This document shows, piece by piece, positions 40,866 through 52,035 of a stretch of 64,000 bases of DNA. Under the pieces are notes generated by a model that saw nothing but the letters and a program-made list of their open reading frames with translations, did no database searches and was not told the origin of the DNA. The first letter of the stretch is position 1. Each line of letters opens with the position of its first letter. The DNA lies in NCBI GenBank assembly GCA_039545275.1, contig BCHS01000011.1:620001-684000 (forward strand), given 5' to 3'. The translations under genes and the position numbers were made by a program. This DNA comes from Pseudomicrostroma phylloplanum. Lineage: Eukaryota; Basidiomycota; Exobasidiomycetes; Microstromatales.

Positions 40866-41972
40866 TTAGTGCACAAGAAAGCCCTTGCAAGTAGAGCATT
40901 GACTGCGTTGCTCTTGAAGCGAGAGACTTGAAGTGAGAGACTTGAAGTGAAAGACCAACTTGTATTTTGTGAGCATCTGGCGCAGCACTGTCGCATCGGC
41001 TCTCATTCGGTTCTGATCTCGATACTGACGAGAGAATCTCGGGTATCCTTGTTGCCTTAGTGCTGCGATTGGGTCCAGTGAAAGCTTCCAACCCGGATTA
41101 TCAGGTACCATGACAATCTTATATCCCCTCCGTCCAAGCAAGTCCGGCACATTGACGGCGTTGAGGAGGACACGATATTCCGTCTCGATGCTCGTCAAAG
41201 TCACGTCATCTATGATGCCTAGGCTCCGAGCGACATGAAGAGGACCTGCAAGCCAGGCTACCTGAAACCGAGCTAGTGCATCCCTCTCTTCAACATTGTG
41301 GTCGACGTCATTCACGACTCGCACGTTGGGGGTGAGGTTGTATGCCCTTTCGATCTGATTCCATGTTGGTAGTCCAGGGAGGGTCGTAGGCACTTGGCCG
41401 AGCACGGTAGTCGAAGTCGGAAGGCGTTGTGCATATGTGCAGCGAACACTGACTGACTGGGCATTTGCGCGTCGTTCGACCTTTAGCTCTACTGTTTGGG
41501 CTGGTAGTCCACTAGGGTGCTGTAGTTGGAATGTAGGGTTCACTCTTGAGCCTTGGCTGCGCGAGCGAGCTGCCTGCATTGCATTGGCTGTTGCTGTTGA
41601 GCGGTTGGTGGCAGCACGGCGAGGTCCAAATTGATCGGCTAGAAGAAGAGGGTGGTTCGTCGGGAAGGTCTGTTCGCCGCGAGAGTTGACCCAGTAGAAA
41701 CACTGGCCCATCGTGAGGAGCATCGCTGGTGTAATCTCGTTTGGATCGTCATTGGCGTCCGCTGGCACTGTTGGCAGAAGCTCTTGAGCGACAAGGTGTG
41801 CTCGTGATTGGTGGAATTGTGCGAGTGCTTGCTCGACTTGCTCATCGGTGAATTGGCCTCTGATCCTGGGATATACTGCGGGTGGTCCATTGTGCATCAG
41901 CTCCGTGACGGGAGGCTGAATGCGACAGAGCTCGAAGGAACAGTCCTCAAGAGACTCTCGTGGGTATGCCAT
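40866..41972 (-). CDS. Unrecognised protein of about 368 residues
   Basis: An open frame of 368 residues from an ATG at 41972 in good context (CCAAAATGGC); the frame stays open upstream without another ATG. I do not recognise it. The protein is Gln/Arg/Thr-rich in the middle and ends in a region containing a 14-base tandem duplication (40921-40934 and 40935-40948) that adds repeated Ser/Leu codons. An intron near the 3' end is possible. Its stop lies 55 bases from the start of the next minus-strand gene, closer than elsewhere in the window, so the two models may belong to one transcript or to an older disrupted gene. Base composition here is more AT-rich than in neighbours. Confidence 0.5.
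   Translation of the reverse strand: MAYPRESLEDCSFELCRIQPPVTELMHNGPPAVYPRIRGQFTDEQVEQALAQFHQSRAHLVAQELLPTVPADANDDPNEITPAMLLTMGQCFYWVNSRGEQTFPTNHPLLLADQFGPRRAATNRSTATANAMQAARSRSQGSRVNPTFQLQHPSGLPAQTVELKVERRANAQSVSVRCTYAQRLPTSTTVLGQVPTTLPGLPTWNQIERAYNLTPNVRVVNDVDHNVEERDALARFQVAWLAGPLHVARSLGIIDDVTLTSIETEYRVLLNAVNVPDLLGRRGYKIVMVPDNPGWKLSLDPIAALRQQGYPRFSRQYRDQNRMRADATVLRQMLTKYKLVFHFKSLTSSLSLQEQRSQCSTCKGFLVH
40921..40948 (+). repeat. 14-base perfect tandem duplication
   Basis: GAGAGACTTGAAGT occurs twice in a row. It lies within the 3' end of the open frame at 40866-41972. Fourteen is not a multiple of three, so the duplication changes the frame. Confidence 0.85.
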
Positions 41973-43504
41973 TTTGGCGTGTAGTCGTTGGTATTGGTTG
42001 GGTGGGTAGGGTGAAAGGTTGGTTTCAGGGCGTGACACTGTCGAGAGGGAGCAAAAGGGAAGAATGAAGTTGTACAAGTCAGCAGCTGCTGCAGAACACC
42101 AGATGAGAGCGACAAGACCCTGACTCACGCTTTGAGCTCCACTATAGGGGTGTAGTGCACGACTCAAGCAAATGGTCGAGACGCCTGTCAGATTCACTGA
42201 TGCCTGTCCTATGGTTGATGTAGCTATGTCGACCGAAAGGTAGCAGTGATGGGCGCCTGCATTGGACGAATACAGTAAACAGAGGAAGAAGTGTCATGTA
42301 AGCACTGTGATCGGCAGAGCTGTACGATCGACTCTATGCTGAAGGCCCTCAGTGCTTCACCAACGACGCTCAGCTCCGCATGAGTCATGGTGCCGCATCT
42401 CAAGTCCTAGCTGAAGTGATTGCAGCGCTGTGAATGTGTGCGGTACTCATTCAACATGATAGTGCTTCGCACTTTTTCCTAATGCAATGTGCCGATATCT
42501 CTGATCTTGGTGGGAGGCGCGAACAAGTGAGGTGTTGTGCTGTGGTGCAAAGTGTATCCGGGCATGAGTGCGAGGCGATGTGAATGATGTGGTGCGAAGA
42601 TGTAACTCACTCGGCGCAGCCACGAAAGCTTGCGATGGTGCGGAAGCAGTCTCGTAGCTTGAGAGACTATACAGCCAACCTTCGATGGTGAAGTTGTGAT
42701 TGTTAGGCTACAACTGCAGCACCATGAGAGTGACAGTGCGTAGAGCTAGAGAGGTGGCGAGGTGGCGAGAGGAGAGAGAGACGGTGCGGGCAAGTGCTGG
42801 CGCGAACACAAGGCAGGGTATGAGAGCTTGGTTAGAGGTATTTATAGAACTCAGAGTGTCTCGACTGGAAATGGCTCCGAGAGGAGATGGTAGGTGGTGG
42901 GGGAAAGACAAGAGGCAGAGGAGAAAGACGAGGCTAGACGAGGCGAGAGACGACTGAGCGCGCCGATAGGTTTTTTCATCGTCGTAGCAAAGGGCAAAGG
43001 GTGAAGGGCGCGGCCCACCGCAGCCGGGCTTGCGGCCAGGCACAGCGCTTGAATGTTGCTGCCGTGTTCAGCCCTGGAAAGACATCTCCGTGCAGTAGCT
43101 TTCCCCAAGCTGGCAGCAGGGGCAACCATGAACGTACAAGGCGGGAGTGCTCAATGGATGTCATCGCTGCACAGAGGGGTACCGTGGTCACCTCCTCACA
43201 TCAGGCTTCCTCGCAGCCTGCGGCCTCGACTGCCCATCGCGGCCAATCTACCAGGCCTGATCTGATAGAGCAGTCGAGAGGCGGGTGTGCTGCAGACCTT
43301 TGCCTGCCTCGGCAGCCGCGCGCGTGGCTCGGCTGCAACTCCACTCGCTCGGCCTCCTTCCGCCGGGCGAGCTGGGCTGTACGCCTGCTTCCCATCTCGT
43401 CACCTTGTCCCGCTACAGTAGCACTCCTCTTTCTCCGCGCACTCGAATCCAGCGAAGAGCTGCTTATCCCTGTGTCCATCTAGATTGACACCGTCCTCAG
43501 CAGA
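41973..43504. promoter_or_regulatory. Divergent intergenic region, unknown gene / verprolin
   Basis: About 1.5 kb holding both promoters. The part at 42180-42700 is the most AT-rich DNA of the window; the part near verprolin is GC- and CT-rich. No exon was identified. Confidence 0.45.
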
Positions 43505-45086
43505 ATGGACGGAGCGCTTGCAGCCGCCATCAAGCAAGGCAAGGCCCTCAAGAGTGAGTACAGGCTTCGACGTCGGAGGGTGGTCTGCACTCTTCCCGGA
43601 CGAGCAGGAGCTAATTTGACGCCTTGCATCTTCTTCGTCTCATAACAGAGGCTCAAACGAATGATCGATCCGGACCAGCCGTTGCGGGCTCAGTAGCTGG
43701 TAGTGGTGGTGGTGCCGGAGGCGGTGGTAGACCCGCTGACTCAGCTCCGCCTGTGCCAGGAGCGGCAGCCGCTACAGCCATGGCATCGGCTGCAGTCTCG
43801 AAGATGGCTTCGTCAGGACCGCCGAATCTCGGAGGACTCTTTGCTGGAGGCATGCCTACGCTAAGGTCAGCTTCAGGCGGCTCCACAGCTCGTGAGTACG
43901 ATGGCAAGACAGCAACGTAGAGATTTCACCTTGAGCTCACACAGTGTTTCCTGTACCCCGGCAGCCAAACCTCCTGGACGTCCAGCTCCTCCTCCAGCTT
44001 CTTCAGCACCTGCTCAACCTCCTCCGGCTCGAGGAGTACCGACACCTCCGCGGTCTTCAGCTCCGCCTCCACCAGCACCCCCTGGTCGTCCGACAGCGGC
44101 AGCGCCTCCTCCGCCTCCTGGTAGACCCACACCTCCAGCGTCCGGACCTCCTCCTCCTCCGCCGCCGCCACCTGGAAGACCGACCTCATCAGCTCCACCA
44201 CCGCCGACTCGGCCTACGTCTTCAGCGCCACCTCCCCCACCTCCTCCCGCTCCGCCTACGCCGAGCCGGTCCTCCATGGCGCCAGCCGCTCCGCCCCCGC
44301 CTCCGCCTCCGCCTGGACCTTCGAGAGGTGCTCCACCTCCTCCTTCGCGCCCATCTGCCATACCGCCGAGAGCGCCCCCGCCGCCTCAGCCTCCAATCTT
44401 AGCTCCTTCTACGCCCTCTAGAAATGTCCCAGCTCCTCCCTCTCGTCCAGCTCCCGGAGCATCAGGGGCACCTCCTCCTCCTGCACCTCCCCCTCCCCCT
44501 CCTTCGGCAGCGCCCTCTACGCCTAGTCGTAGTGTCCCTACAGCGCCTTCACGTCCGGCTCCCAGCGGAGCATCAGCAGCGGCTCCCCCCATTGCGCCTC
44601 CCCCTCCCCCACCAGCGTCGAGGGCGCCAGCTCCACCCCCGCCCTCGCGAGCACCGGCTCCTCCTCCGCCTTCCAGGTCGACTCCGACGTCTAGGCCCCC
44701 TCCTCCTCCTGTAGCTGCACCTGCGGCTGCTAACGGCAGTGGTCGCAGTACTCCAATTACCAATGGTTCAAACGGTGCTGCGCCTCCTCTTCGTAATTCG
44801 ATGGTCGGGCCTCCATCCAACGGCTATGGGGGTGGAGGCGGAGGAGGTGGTGGTAGAAGTGAGTGATTTGAGCTTTGTGTGGCCTCCCGAAATGAGATGA
44901 CTGACCGAGCCCTTTCTCACCCTCTCGCAACTACCACTAGTCCCTTCTCCACCGCCTACCTCAGGATCGCTCTCCTTTACTCCCTCTTCCAACTTCCCTC
45001 CTCCACGAGCCTTCCGTGGGAGCGTGAAGAAGTATCCAGGAGGAAAGGCCAGGGGAAGCACTTTCGACTGGGCTTCCATCTCCTAG
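43505..45086 (+). CDS. VRP1: Verprolin (WIP family actin-binding protein)
   Basis: Four exons, 43505-43553, 43649-43891, 43965-44858 and 44941-45086, give 443 residues. The N-terminus carries a WH2 actin-binding motif spliced across intron 1 (ALAAAIKQGKALK-KAQTNDRSGP, about residues 4-26). Then come a Gly-rich linker and more than 200 residues of polyproline tracts that would bind SH3 and profilin partners. The C-terminus (PPPRAFRGSVKKYPGGKA, then FDWASIS) resembles the Las17/WASP-binding end of Vrp1. The second acceptor is CCCCGGCAG rather than the closer CACACAG, because only it keeps the Pro-rich frame. Verprolin links WASP-driven actin assembly to endocytosis; the Bzz1 gene at 53.4 kb acts in the same process in yeast. 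Confidence 0.9.
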
Positions 45087-45116
45087 TGGTGCTGAGCTGC
45101 TAGTGGTGCTGAGCTG
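45083..45116 (+). repeat. 17-base perfect tandem duplication over the verprolin stop codon
   Basis: CTAGTGGTGCTGAGCTG is present twice, at 45083-45099 and 45100-45116. The TAG stop of verprolin lies in the first copy. Confidence 0.9.
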
Positions 45117-46090
45117 GATCGTGGACACCTCGGTGGTACAAAGGCGGGCAGATTTTTTTGAACCATTTGTATCGCGTCTCACTAGCTTTCCCTACTTGAT
45201 ACAATTAGTACCCACAATCAATGCGTATATGCTCCGTCTCCAACCAGTCGTTGTTGTGTGTCTGACTGCTCGCCGTACTAAGCTGAGAGTCAAGGCATTT
45301 ACGTGCATATATAAGCCGATCAGTAATGCCTAAATCCTCCACTGATGCGACCTAGACAAAGTGTAAGCCATACGAAGGGCAGGTACGCCAGTCAGTGCTT
45401 GGCCATTTGGGGACTCTGTCTTCCTGTTGGGGGCATGTATTGTGCCCTTGCTGAGCAACTCTCGGCTCACTCGCCTGCGTCGTTTGAGCTGTCGTCTCCG
45501 TCCCTTAGACGCCTCCCCACTCGTTCCTGCGCCTGTCTGCCTATGCAAGAGTGTGCTGAGGAGAGGCAACCCCAGCCTGTCTGCGACGCCTTCTCGGCCA
45601 CAGGGGAAAGTGAAGTGAGCTCAAGATACTTAGAGAAGATCTCTGGAGCCAGACGACGCATCTATTCGCGATAATGTGAGCTCTTGTGCAGCTGTATGCG
45701 GGTCTGTCGCTCCCTTCATGCTATACAAGAGGGGGCGAGATGGAAGGATCTTGCAGACTCGCGCACGTCTTCCAAAGCGTACAGTGGGACGGCGAGCTGG
45801 TCAAATGCTTGCAGCTGGAGTGATCGGGAGATGCGGCCCTTCCGTTCCTGCATCCGCCAGGCGCGTGGCGCAGGGCACGGTCCACCGCCCCAAGCCACTC
45901 ACGCGCTACGCTTCATAGTCGACCGACCGTACAGCTCATAAGATGGTCATATCGAATGTATTCTGGACCGGAAAAGGGATGAAACAGTTCTGGAAAAGAC
46001 ACTTTCGATGGTGGGAGATCGTTTGGGGGAGATTCGGAGTAATCAAGGAGGTTTCGGCCGCGCGCGGGCGGAGCAAGGCGCGCGCTCCGT
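45087..46090. other. Convergent intergenic region, verprolin / ADP-ATP carrier
   Basis: About 1 kb between facing stops, more AT-rich than the flanks in its left half. Short overlapping frames on both strands at 45.4-45.9 kb show no domain or splice support. Confidence 0.45.
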
Positions 46091-47547
46091 CTAACTACCA
46101 CCGGAGTACACCTTACCGAACATGAGCTCCTGGAGCTTGTCGTAACCAGAAAGAACACCAGCTCCAGCGATACCACGAAGCACGTTGGCCCCGGCTCCCT
46201 TGAACAAGCTACGTCGTTTGAAGGGGTTTAGGAGGTATTTGGAAGGAGGAGGAAGGTGGTAGGAGAGGGGGAGGTGTCGGAGAAGGTTGGAGGCAAGGTA
46301 GAATGGTCAGTAAGTGATGTCGGAGGCCCCTATTACCTATTCATCTGCACAACTCACCTCTTGACACCCTCAGCGGCGACGATCTGGCGACCAGCGTCGA
46401 GGATACCGTTGTAGTGAGTCTTGGTACCGGAGGTCATCATCATTCGTCGTCGGATAGTGTCGAGAGGGTACGAGGCGAGACCGGCACCGGTGGTGACTCC
46501 CCATCCGAGAGCGAAGGAGGCAAGGAAGTTGTTGGACAGGGCACCGGTGAGCAGGACGGGCTTAAGCGAGTCGTACATTCCGAAGTAGAGACCACGGTAG
46601 ACGACGATACCAATGACCGAGGGGACAAATCCACGGTAGAGACCGGCGACACCGTCGGTGGCGAGGGTCTTGCGGTAGACGTCGACGAGACCGTTGAACT
46701 GACGCTCACCACCACCCTTGCTGGCAGACTTGGCGTCGTTGGCGAGACGGGTACGGGCGTAGTCGAGAGAGTAGACGAAGAGGAGCGAAGAGGCACCAGC
46801 ACCTCCACCGGAGGCCAGGTTGGCCGAAAGCTGCTTCCAGTAAGGGTCAGACTTTGGCACCTTGAAGAGGGACTTGAAGAAGTCCTTGAAGGCAAAGTTG
46901 AGAGCCTGAGTGGGGAAGTATCGGATGACGTTGGCGGTGTTTCCACGCCAGAGAGAAGTCAGACCCTCCTGCTGGTAGGTTCGGGCGAAGCAGTCTCCGA
47001 TACCCTGGTGAATAGATGGTCAGAAGAGTGGGGAATGCGGGGCAAAGTGTCAGCGGAGGAAGTCAAAGAAGGTCCTGGGCATGTGACTTCAGCCAGTCGA
47101 TTCGCTTGTCAGGGTCAATTCACCTTGTAAGGGGTAGCGAGACGGCCCTGCTTGATCATCTCATCCTGGTTCTGGACGAGGAGCTTGACACGCTCAATGG
47201 GGGCAGCAGCAGTCTTGGAGACGGCAGCGGAGATACCACCTGTCGAAGGAGCGTAAAAGGCAGGGAAATGCACGGGCGATAAGCGACGTGTGTTGACGGA
47301 AACGACGCAAGCGCACCCTATGCTCTTGCGACGCTCGATGATGCTACGGCGTACTCACCCATGAGGAAGTCAGTGGCGAAACCACTGACGGACTTGGTAC
47401 CGGTCTTGGCGGGGNCAGCTGGNGGGNGAAAGATAGCAGGAGCATGGGAAGATCGTGTGAGCAACAGATGCGGTAGATGCTTGGCACTTGGGCACGGTCT
47501 TTCGGGTGCCGCTCACGGCCGCTGATGTACTCACCGACTGTGCCCAT
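46091..47547 (-). CDS. AAC: Mitochondrial ADP/ATP carrier
   Basis: Five exons: 47535-47547, 47359-47418, 47124-47239, 46358-47004 and 46091-46208, giving 317 residues. The nucleotide exchanger signature RRRMMM is present, with three mitochondrial carrier repeats: [32 protein letters not shown] and [13 protein letters not shown], each with the PX[DE]XX[KR]-type turn. The C-terminus reads [16 protein letters not shown]. It swaps cytosolic ADP for matrix ATP across the inner mitochondrial membrane. The first exon holds only 13 coding bases. Undetermined bases lie in exon 2 (47415) and its flanking intron (47423, 47427), leaving one residue unknown (A/V/G/D). Codon use is strongly biased, as in highly expressed genes. 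Confidence 0.95.
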
Positions 47548-49111
47548 TTTGTATCTACAGAGGTAAACGAGGAAGAGGGCGGAGGGAGAGAAAAGGTCCG
47601 GGTTGGTAAGCTCTTGTATTGCCAGAAGGACTGATAGAAACGCAGCGGGTAAGGCAGCGGGTCGTAGAGACGGTGCCAGCACACGGTGGGCACCAGGCGC
47701 TGCTGTGCCAGGGTGGCAGCCACTGCAAAGCCCATTCATATGTGCGAAACATCATCGTATGGCGCAGCGTTGCCGTGTCTTCCCGGAGTGCGGACCTTCC
47801 CGCAACCACAAGAGCCCATAGGCTGAGACACCCAGATCTGTCCAATTGATGTCGTCCGCCAGCGCCATTATTGCGTCGTGGGCAAGGCTGCGCATTCGCC
47901 TGTGCTCTGCTAATACTCACTTTTTTTGAGTGGTGAGGGGGGGGTATGTGTGTTGATGGGGGAACGGGTGTGTTGGAAAGAAGAAGGAGAAGGTGAGGGA
48001 GGCGAAAAAACGCTCTTCTCAGCGCCCGGGCGACGGCGGGGCGGCGGCGGGGCGAGGGCCAGGGCAAGGCCAGCCAGCACGCACGCACGCACGCCAGCCA
48101 GGAGCAGCCACGCACAAACCCACACACATCCGCTCCCCCCGCCCCATTCAGGCGCATCAGCACAGGAGACCTTCTGTGCGCGGAGAGCAGATATGGGAGA
48201 ACCCGGGCAGAGCATCGGGAATGATTGGAAAGGCGACCAGGCCGGGCCAGGCGGGCAGGCAGGCGAGCGGCAAGAGCAGCCGAGGGCAGGCAGATCCGGA
48301 GGCTGGCCGAGGACAGGAAGAAGTGCAGGCGAGCAAAGTAACACTCAGAAGACAAAAGGAACGGTAGAGCGTGGGGCAACAAGGTGGGGAGTAGCAATGC
48401 TTGAGGCCGCTTCGAGCATATGGGACAAGCGCTTCCGCCGTCAGGTCTTGAGACTGGCCTTCGCAGCGCGTAACAGGCCTGCCTAAGTACCTCAGCGTCG
48501 GTTACCATGACGGTCGTTGACCTGGTCCGCAGGTAAGATGTCCAATCAGAGATCTTCACAAATGAGAGGCTGCAGGTAAAACCCAAATGATTCGTAACAG
48601 TGTCTATTGTACAGCGGATATCATCGCGCTCCCGATCACGTGCATACAGGGGGACGAACGTAGGCACGACGAGGATCGCCTATACAGGCTCCTTTGACAG
48701 GCCAGGGCGCCAATCAGGGCGCCTCAGCAGCCACGATCACAGCCACAACAAGTCGCACTCAGCGCAGGCTCACATTACCCGCTTCGTGAAATCGTGGCGT
48801 TTCTCCATTGGCAGATCACCGCGTACGCTCGGCACAGCAGGAATTGCGTTGCCCTCTGCGGTGAGTGGCCCCTTCTGACCCTGCGTACGGCGCAAGGGAG
48901 ATGTCGTAGTATGTCAGGGCCAGCGCATGAGGATTTCAGTACGTCTGTGTTACGGCGCTGCTCACCTGTGCCATCAGTGCTGCAACTGATCTTCGTGGGA
49001 TCCTATGCATGAGCGCTCCCAGTGGTCGTACCTCCCGCCCCTCTCTTCCCTGGCGCCGTCCCTCCCTTCCTCCCGGTCGCTCACTGTTCTTTCCTCTAAT
49101 TCGACAGCTCC
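47548..49111. other. Intergenic, 1.56 kb, upstream of the ADP/ATP carrier
   Basis: Holds the carrier promoter and the 3' end of the bL35m gene. It contains an ACGC run at about 48079-48093, and GGC-rich and GT-rich tracts. Several overlapping open frames at 47.9-48.5 kb are products of GC-rich simple sequence. No gene was supported. Confidence 0.45.
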
Positions 49112-49507
49112 TCAGAGTATCGGCCCCAACAGTCTCCTCAAATGCACTCCCAGCCTTCCGCTTCCCACCACCTTTGTCCCACCCAGCGAATTCAACCTGC
49201 TGCCGCTCGTCATCAAGTTCAAGTGACTCTTGCCCGCCCTCGCCCGCTTGAAGAGAGGTCCAGGACGACTGCCGGCGCCCATTTCGTTCAAGACGCCCGT
49301 GCTAGGGTTGTAGCCTAGCGGCGAAGGTCGAGAACGAGGCTTGCTGACTGGGCGAAAACGTTTGGCGGCGCCTTGGTGCGTCTTCTGCTTGCCGCCGCCC
49401 CAAGAGAGGAGAGGAGAGGCAGTGGAGAAGAGCCGGGCAGAGGACGGCTGTTGGACGAGGCCCCGTGTGGATGTCCCCTGTAGGATACGAAGGGTAGGGA
49501 TGATCAT
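49112..49507 (-). CDS. Mitochondrial large-subunit ribosomal protein bL35m
   Basis: A single-exon frame of 131 residues. The first 45 residues are rich in Arg, Ser and Thr and lack acidic residues, as in a mitochondrial targeting peptide (MIIPTLRILQGTSTRGLVQQ). The mature part carries the bL35 signature KTHQGAAKRFRPV and, after a fungal insertion, KRARAGKSHLNLMTSGSRLN and a basic C-terminus (LRRLLGPIL). It would be a structural protein of the mitoribosomal 50S subunit. Its start faces the Ecm15-like gene across 218 bases, a compact divergent promoter. Confidence 0.85.
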   Translation of the reverse strand: MIIPTLRILQGTSTRGLVQQPSSARLFSTASPLLSWGGGKQKTHQGAAKRFRPVSKPRSRPSPLGYNPSTGVLNEMGAGSRPGPLFKRARAGKSHLNLMTSGSRLNSLGGTKVVGSGRLGVHLRRLLGPIL

Positions 49508-49725
49508 GTTTGCGAGGAGTCGGCCGATGCGAAGGACGAGCAGGGTATGAGATTACAGAGATGATACAATGGGTGTGTCACTCACTCTCGCAGCCCTTTT
49601 TTGCCGCTTCCTTCTCGCTCCACTCCCGCCAGGCGTCTTCCTCTTTCCGCTACCCAGCTTGAGTCCAAAAGTCGCCGCCCCTACCTCCATCCTGCATTCT
49701 GTCGACTCATAGCACAACAATAGCC

Positions 49726-50601
49726 ATGCCTCTGTACGCCGTAGCGTGAGTGAGGGTGATTGTCTCAGGCTCTGAGCGGTTTCTCAGCTGACAGCTTACC
49801 CCTCTGCCTTGCTCATGTAGAGACTTCTGTCGTGAGTATATGCATGACACTCCAGCCCCCACCGAGCAAACAAAGCCGCTGAAGCTGTCCATTCCTTGTC
49901 CGTCGCAGTGATCCCAATGGCGACCCCCACGCCATCAGTGGGGATCTACATCGCCGAGTGTCAGAAAGTGCTTGAAAGCATGAAGGCAGAGGGCATCAAG
50001 TACGAGGTGAGCGCTCCCCACTCTGATACAGTTTGGCATGCATCTACCCTTTCGCTGACACAACACTGGCGCTTCCTCTCTGTCTGTGTATGGGTCACAG
50101 ATGCAGTGAGTCAGCCACATAACCATACCAGATGAAGTGATGAAGCTGCCAGTCTGCTCACACCTCCATGCCCTCGATTCACAGCGGATACGGCACCAAC
50201 CTTGAAGGCCCCTTTCCCCTAGTCTCGCAAGCAATTGAGCGCTGTCACGAAGCAGTGAGTTATTCCTTGCCCTTGCCAGTTGCTGCCTCATCGCTGCCTT
50301 TCATTATACACCCAGAAGCTGATGTCTTGCATACCCTCACACAACCTCCTCGCGCCTCGTACCTCCACCCAACTAGGTACACAAGCTCGGCGCACCGCGA
50401 ATCGCGACGGACATTCGACTTGGCACACGAGTGGATAAGCTGGGGCCAGGGCAGGAGCAAGGTATGACTCCCGTGGGAACGCAGAGTCAGGATCAGGCAC
50501 AGGGCAAAGCAGGTGAGGTGAACGATGACTGGGCCAAAGGGCTAGGTGAGAATGAGAGGAAGAGGGAGAGCGTGCGGAGGATCCTTGCAAGGGGAGCATA
50601 A
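49726..50601 (+). CDS. ECM15: Ecm15/UPF0045 (YkoF/MTH1187-type) protein
   Basis: Six exons: 49726-49745, 49821-49831, 49909-50006, 50101-50105, 50185-50254 and 50377-50601, giving 142 residues. Two are microexons, of 11 and 5 bases; the 5-base exon ATGCA is flanked by CACAG and GTGAGT and is needed to restore KYE-MH-GYGTNLEGPF. The product matches the small UPF0045 family (yeast Ecm15/YBL001C; bacterial relatives bind thiamine-like ligands): ADFCLIPMATPTPSVGIYI, YGTNLEGPFPLV and IATDIRLGTRVDK are the conserved blocks. These proteins form ferredoxin-like tetramers; the fungal role is not settled. The C-terminal 45 residues are a polar extension not typical of the family. Confidence 0.85.
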
Positions 50602-50823
50602 GTGCGGTCGCCTTATACTGGGTGGGCTGTATAGCTACGCACTGCATGAGCCCAAAAAGGTCCTATCGTCGTCTGCTGGTCACTCAAGCTCACACGAGTG
50701 TTCGTATTGTCGTCGTCACCAAGTGAAGTATGGTCATTGATAGTCTGAGGTTGCATCCCCCACGCGACAAGAGCTGTCCACGCCTACACCACCCATCTAC
50801 TCTACAAGGTCTCAACCACCCAT

Positions 50824-52035
50824 TTAGATCTTGGCCATGGCAGCAATGTCGGTCGACTGGACGTAGTCTGTGGAGGGTGGAAAGCAGTAGCAGATCAGGA
50901 TTCTTGCCCTTTGAATTTGAACCTCTCACGCCCTACGCCTCTACTCACCCTCGAGCTCATCGGCGATCCTCTCCTGCAGGTCATCGAGGGAGACCTTCTC
51001 ATCCTCGACGACGAGGGTGATCTGGATCTTGCTGACACCGTAACCGACGGGAACGAGCTTGGAAGCACCCCAGACGAGTCCGTCGACCTCGATGGCCCTC
51101 AGACCCTCCTCGGCGGCCTTGAGGTCAGTCTCGTCATCCCAAGGCTTGACGTCGAGGGTGACAATGGACTTGGCGGCAGCCCTGGGTCCCTTGGCAGCCT
51201 TCTTCTTCTCGTACTCGGCCACACGCTCGGCCTTGATGCGCTCGTTCTCGGCATCGACCTCCTCGTCGTCGGAACCGAACAGGTCGATGTCCTCGTCCTC
51301 GTCCTCACCGGCCACGGCTACGGCCTTGGCGGCATCGGACTGGACACCAGTGTTGGCAGTGGAGCCGAGGAGGGTAGCGGCCTTGGCCTTGTCTCCTGGC
51401 AGGTTGGGGTGCTCCTTCTCGAAGTGAGCAATGTGCACGAACCAGCGGGCGACGTTGGGGTACTTGGTTGCGTCGGGTGCGGAGCAGGCCTCGAAGACGG
51501 CAACGTCGGCCTTGGAAGGTGCGTGTCTGTAAGGATAGACGGGTAGAGATAGAGAGGGGCCAAGAGACGTTGAAGGGTCAGCCTAATGTTGCAAGACGAA
51601 ATACCAGAAGGCCTTCGTATAGCAGGCCTCCATCTCCATCTGGTCTCCTTTCCCCTCCACCACTCTGTGGTCTGTCCTCCTCTGCAACTACGATCAGAAA
51701 GCCTTAGAAGTTTGTGTTGTCGTCACTGCATATAAGTCGCGGGGTCTTACGCCGCTGGGCTCGGAAACACGGACCAAAGCATAGTAATCATCACATCGTA
51801 GGAGCAGTGGAGAGGAGCAAGGCAGGAGAAGCGAGACACACACCATAGCGGTGATGTCTTCCCTTGGACCTGCCTGCTTCTCGTGGTCTCTACCGCCCAT
51901 CCTCTTCGCTCGCCTGTGCCTAGTGCTCTGCGGGTCCTTCTTTGACGCTACTCACCCGTCAACGTAAGACTTGTTGGAGAGGAACTGCTCGAGCTTGGCG
52001 AGGCCGGAGTCGGAAGTGAAATCTGGGAGCGACAT
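50824..52035 (-). CDS. EFB1: Translation elongation factor 1-beta (eEF1B alpha), nucleotide exchange factor
   Basis: Three exons, 51956-52035, 50949-51526 and 50824-50867, give 233 residues. The protein recharges eEF1A with GTP. It has the GST-C-like N-terminal region ([20 protein letters not shown]), an acidic linker with [14 protein letters not shown], a basic stretch, and the exchange domain ([37 protein letters not shown]). The last exon supplies the conserved C-terminus [13 protein letters not shown]. Codon use is highly biased. The 5' end faces mS41 over about 400 bases. Confidence 0.95.

Noticed and set aside
43926..44820. Gly-rich minus-strand frames over verprolin
   Set aside because: They are complements of polyproline codons.
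48000..48667. Open frames in 47.9-48.7 kb
   Set aside because: GC-rich simple-sequence frames on both strands with no splice support or family resemblance.
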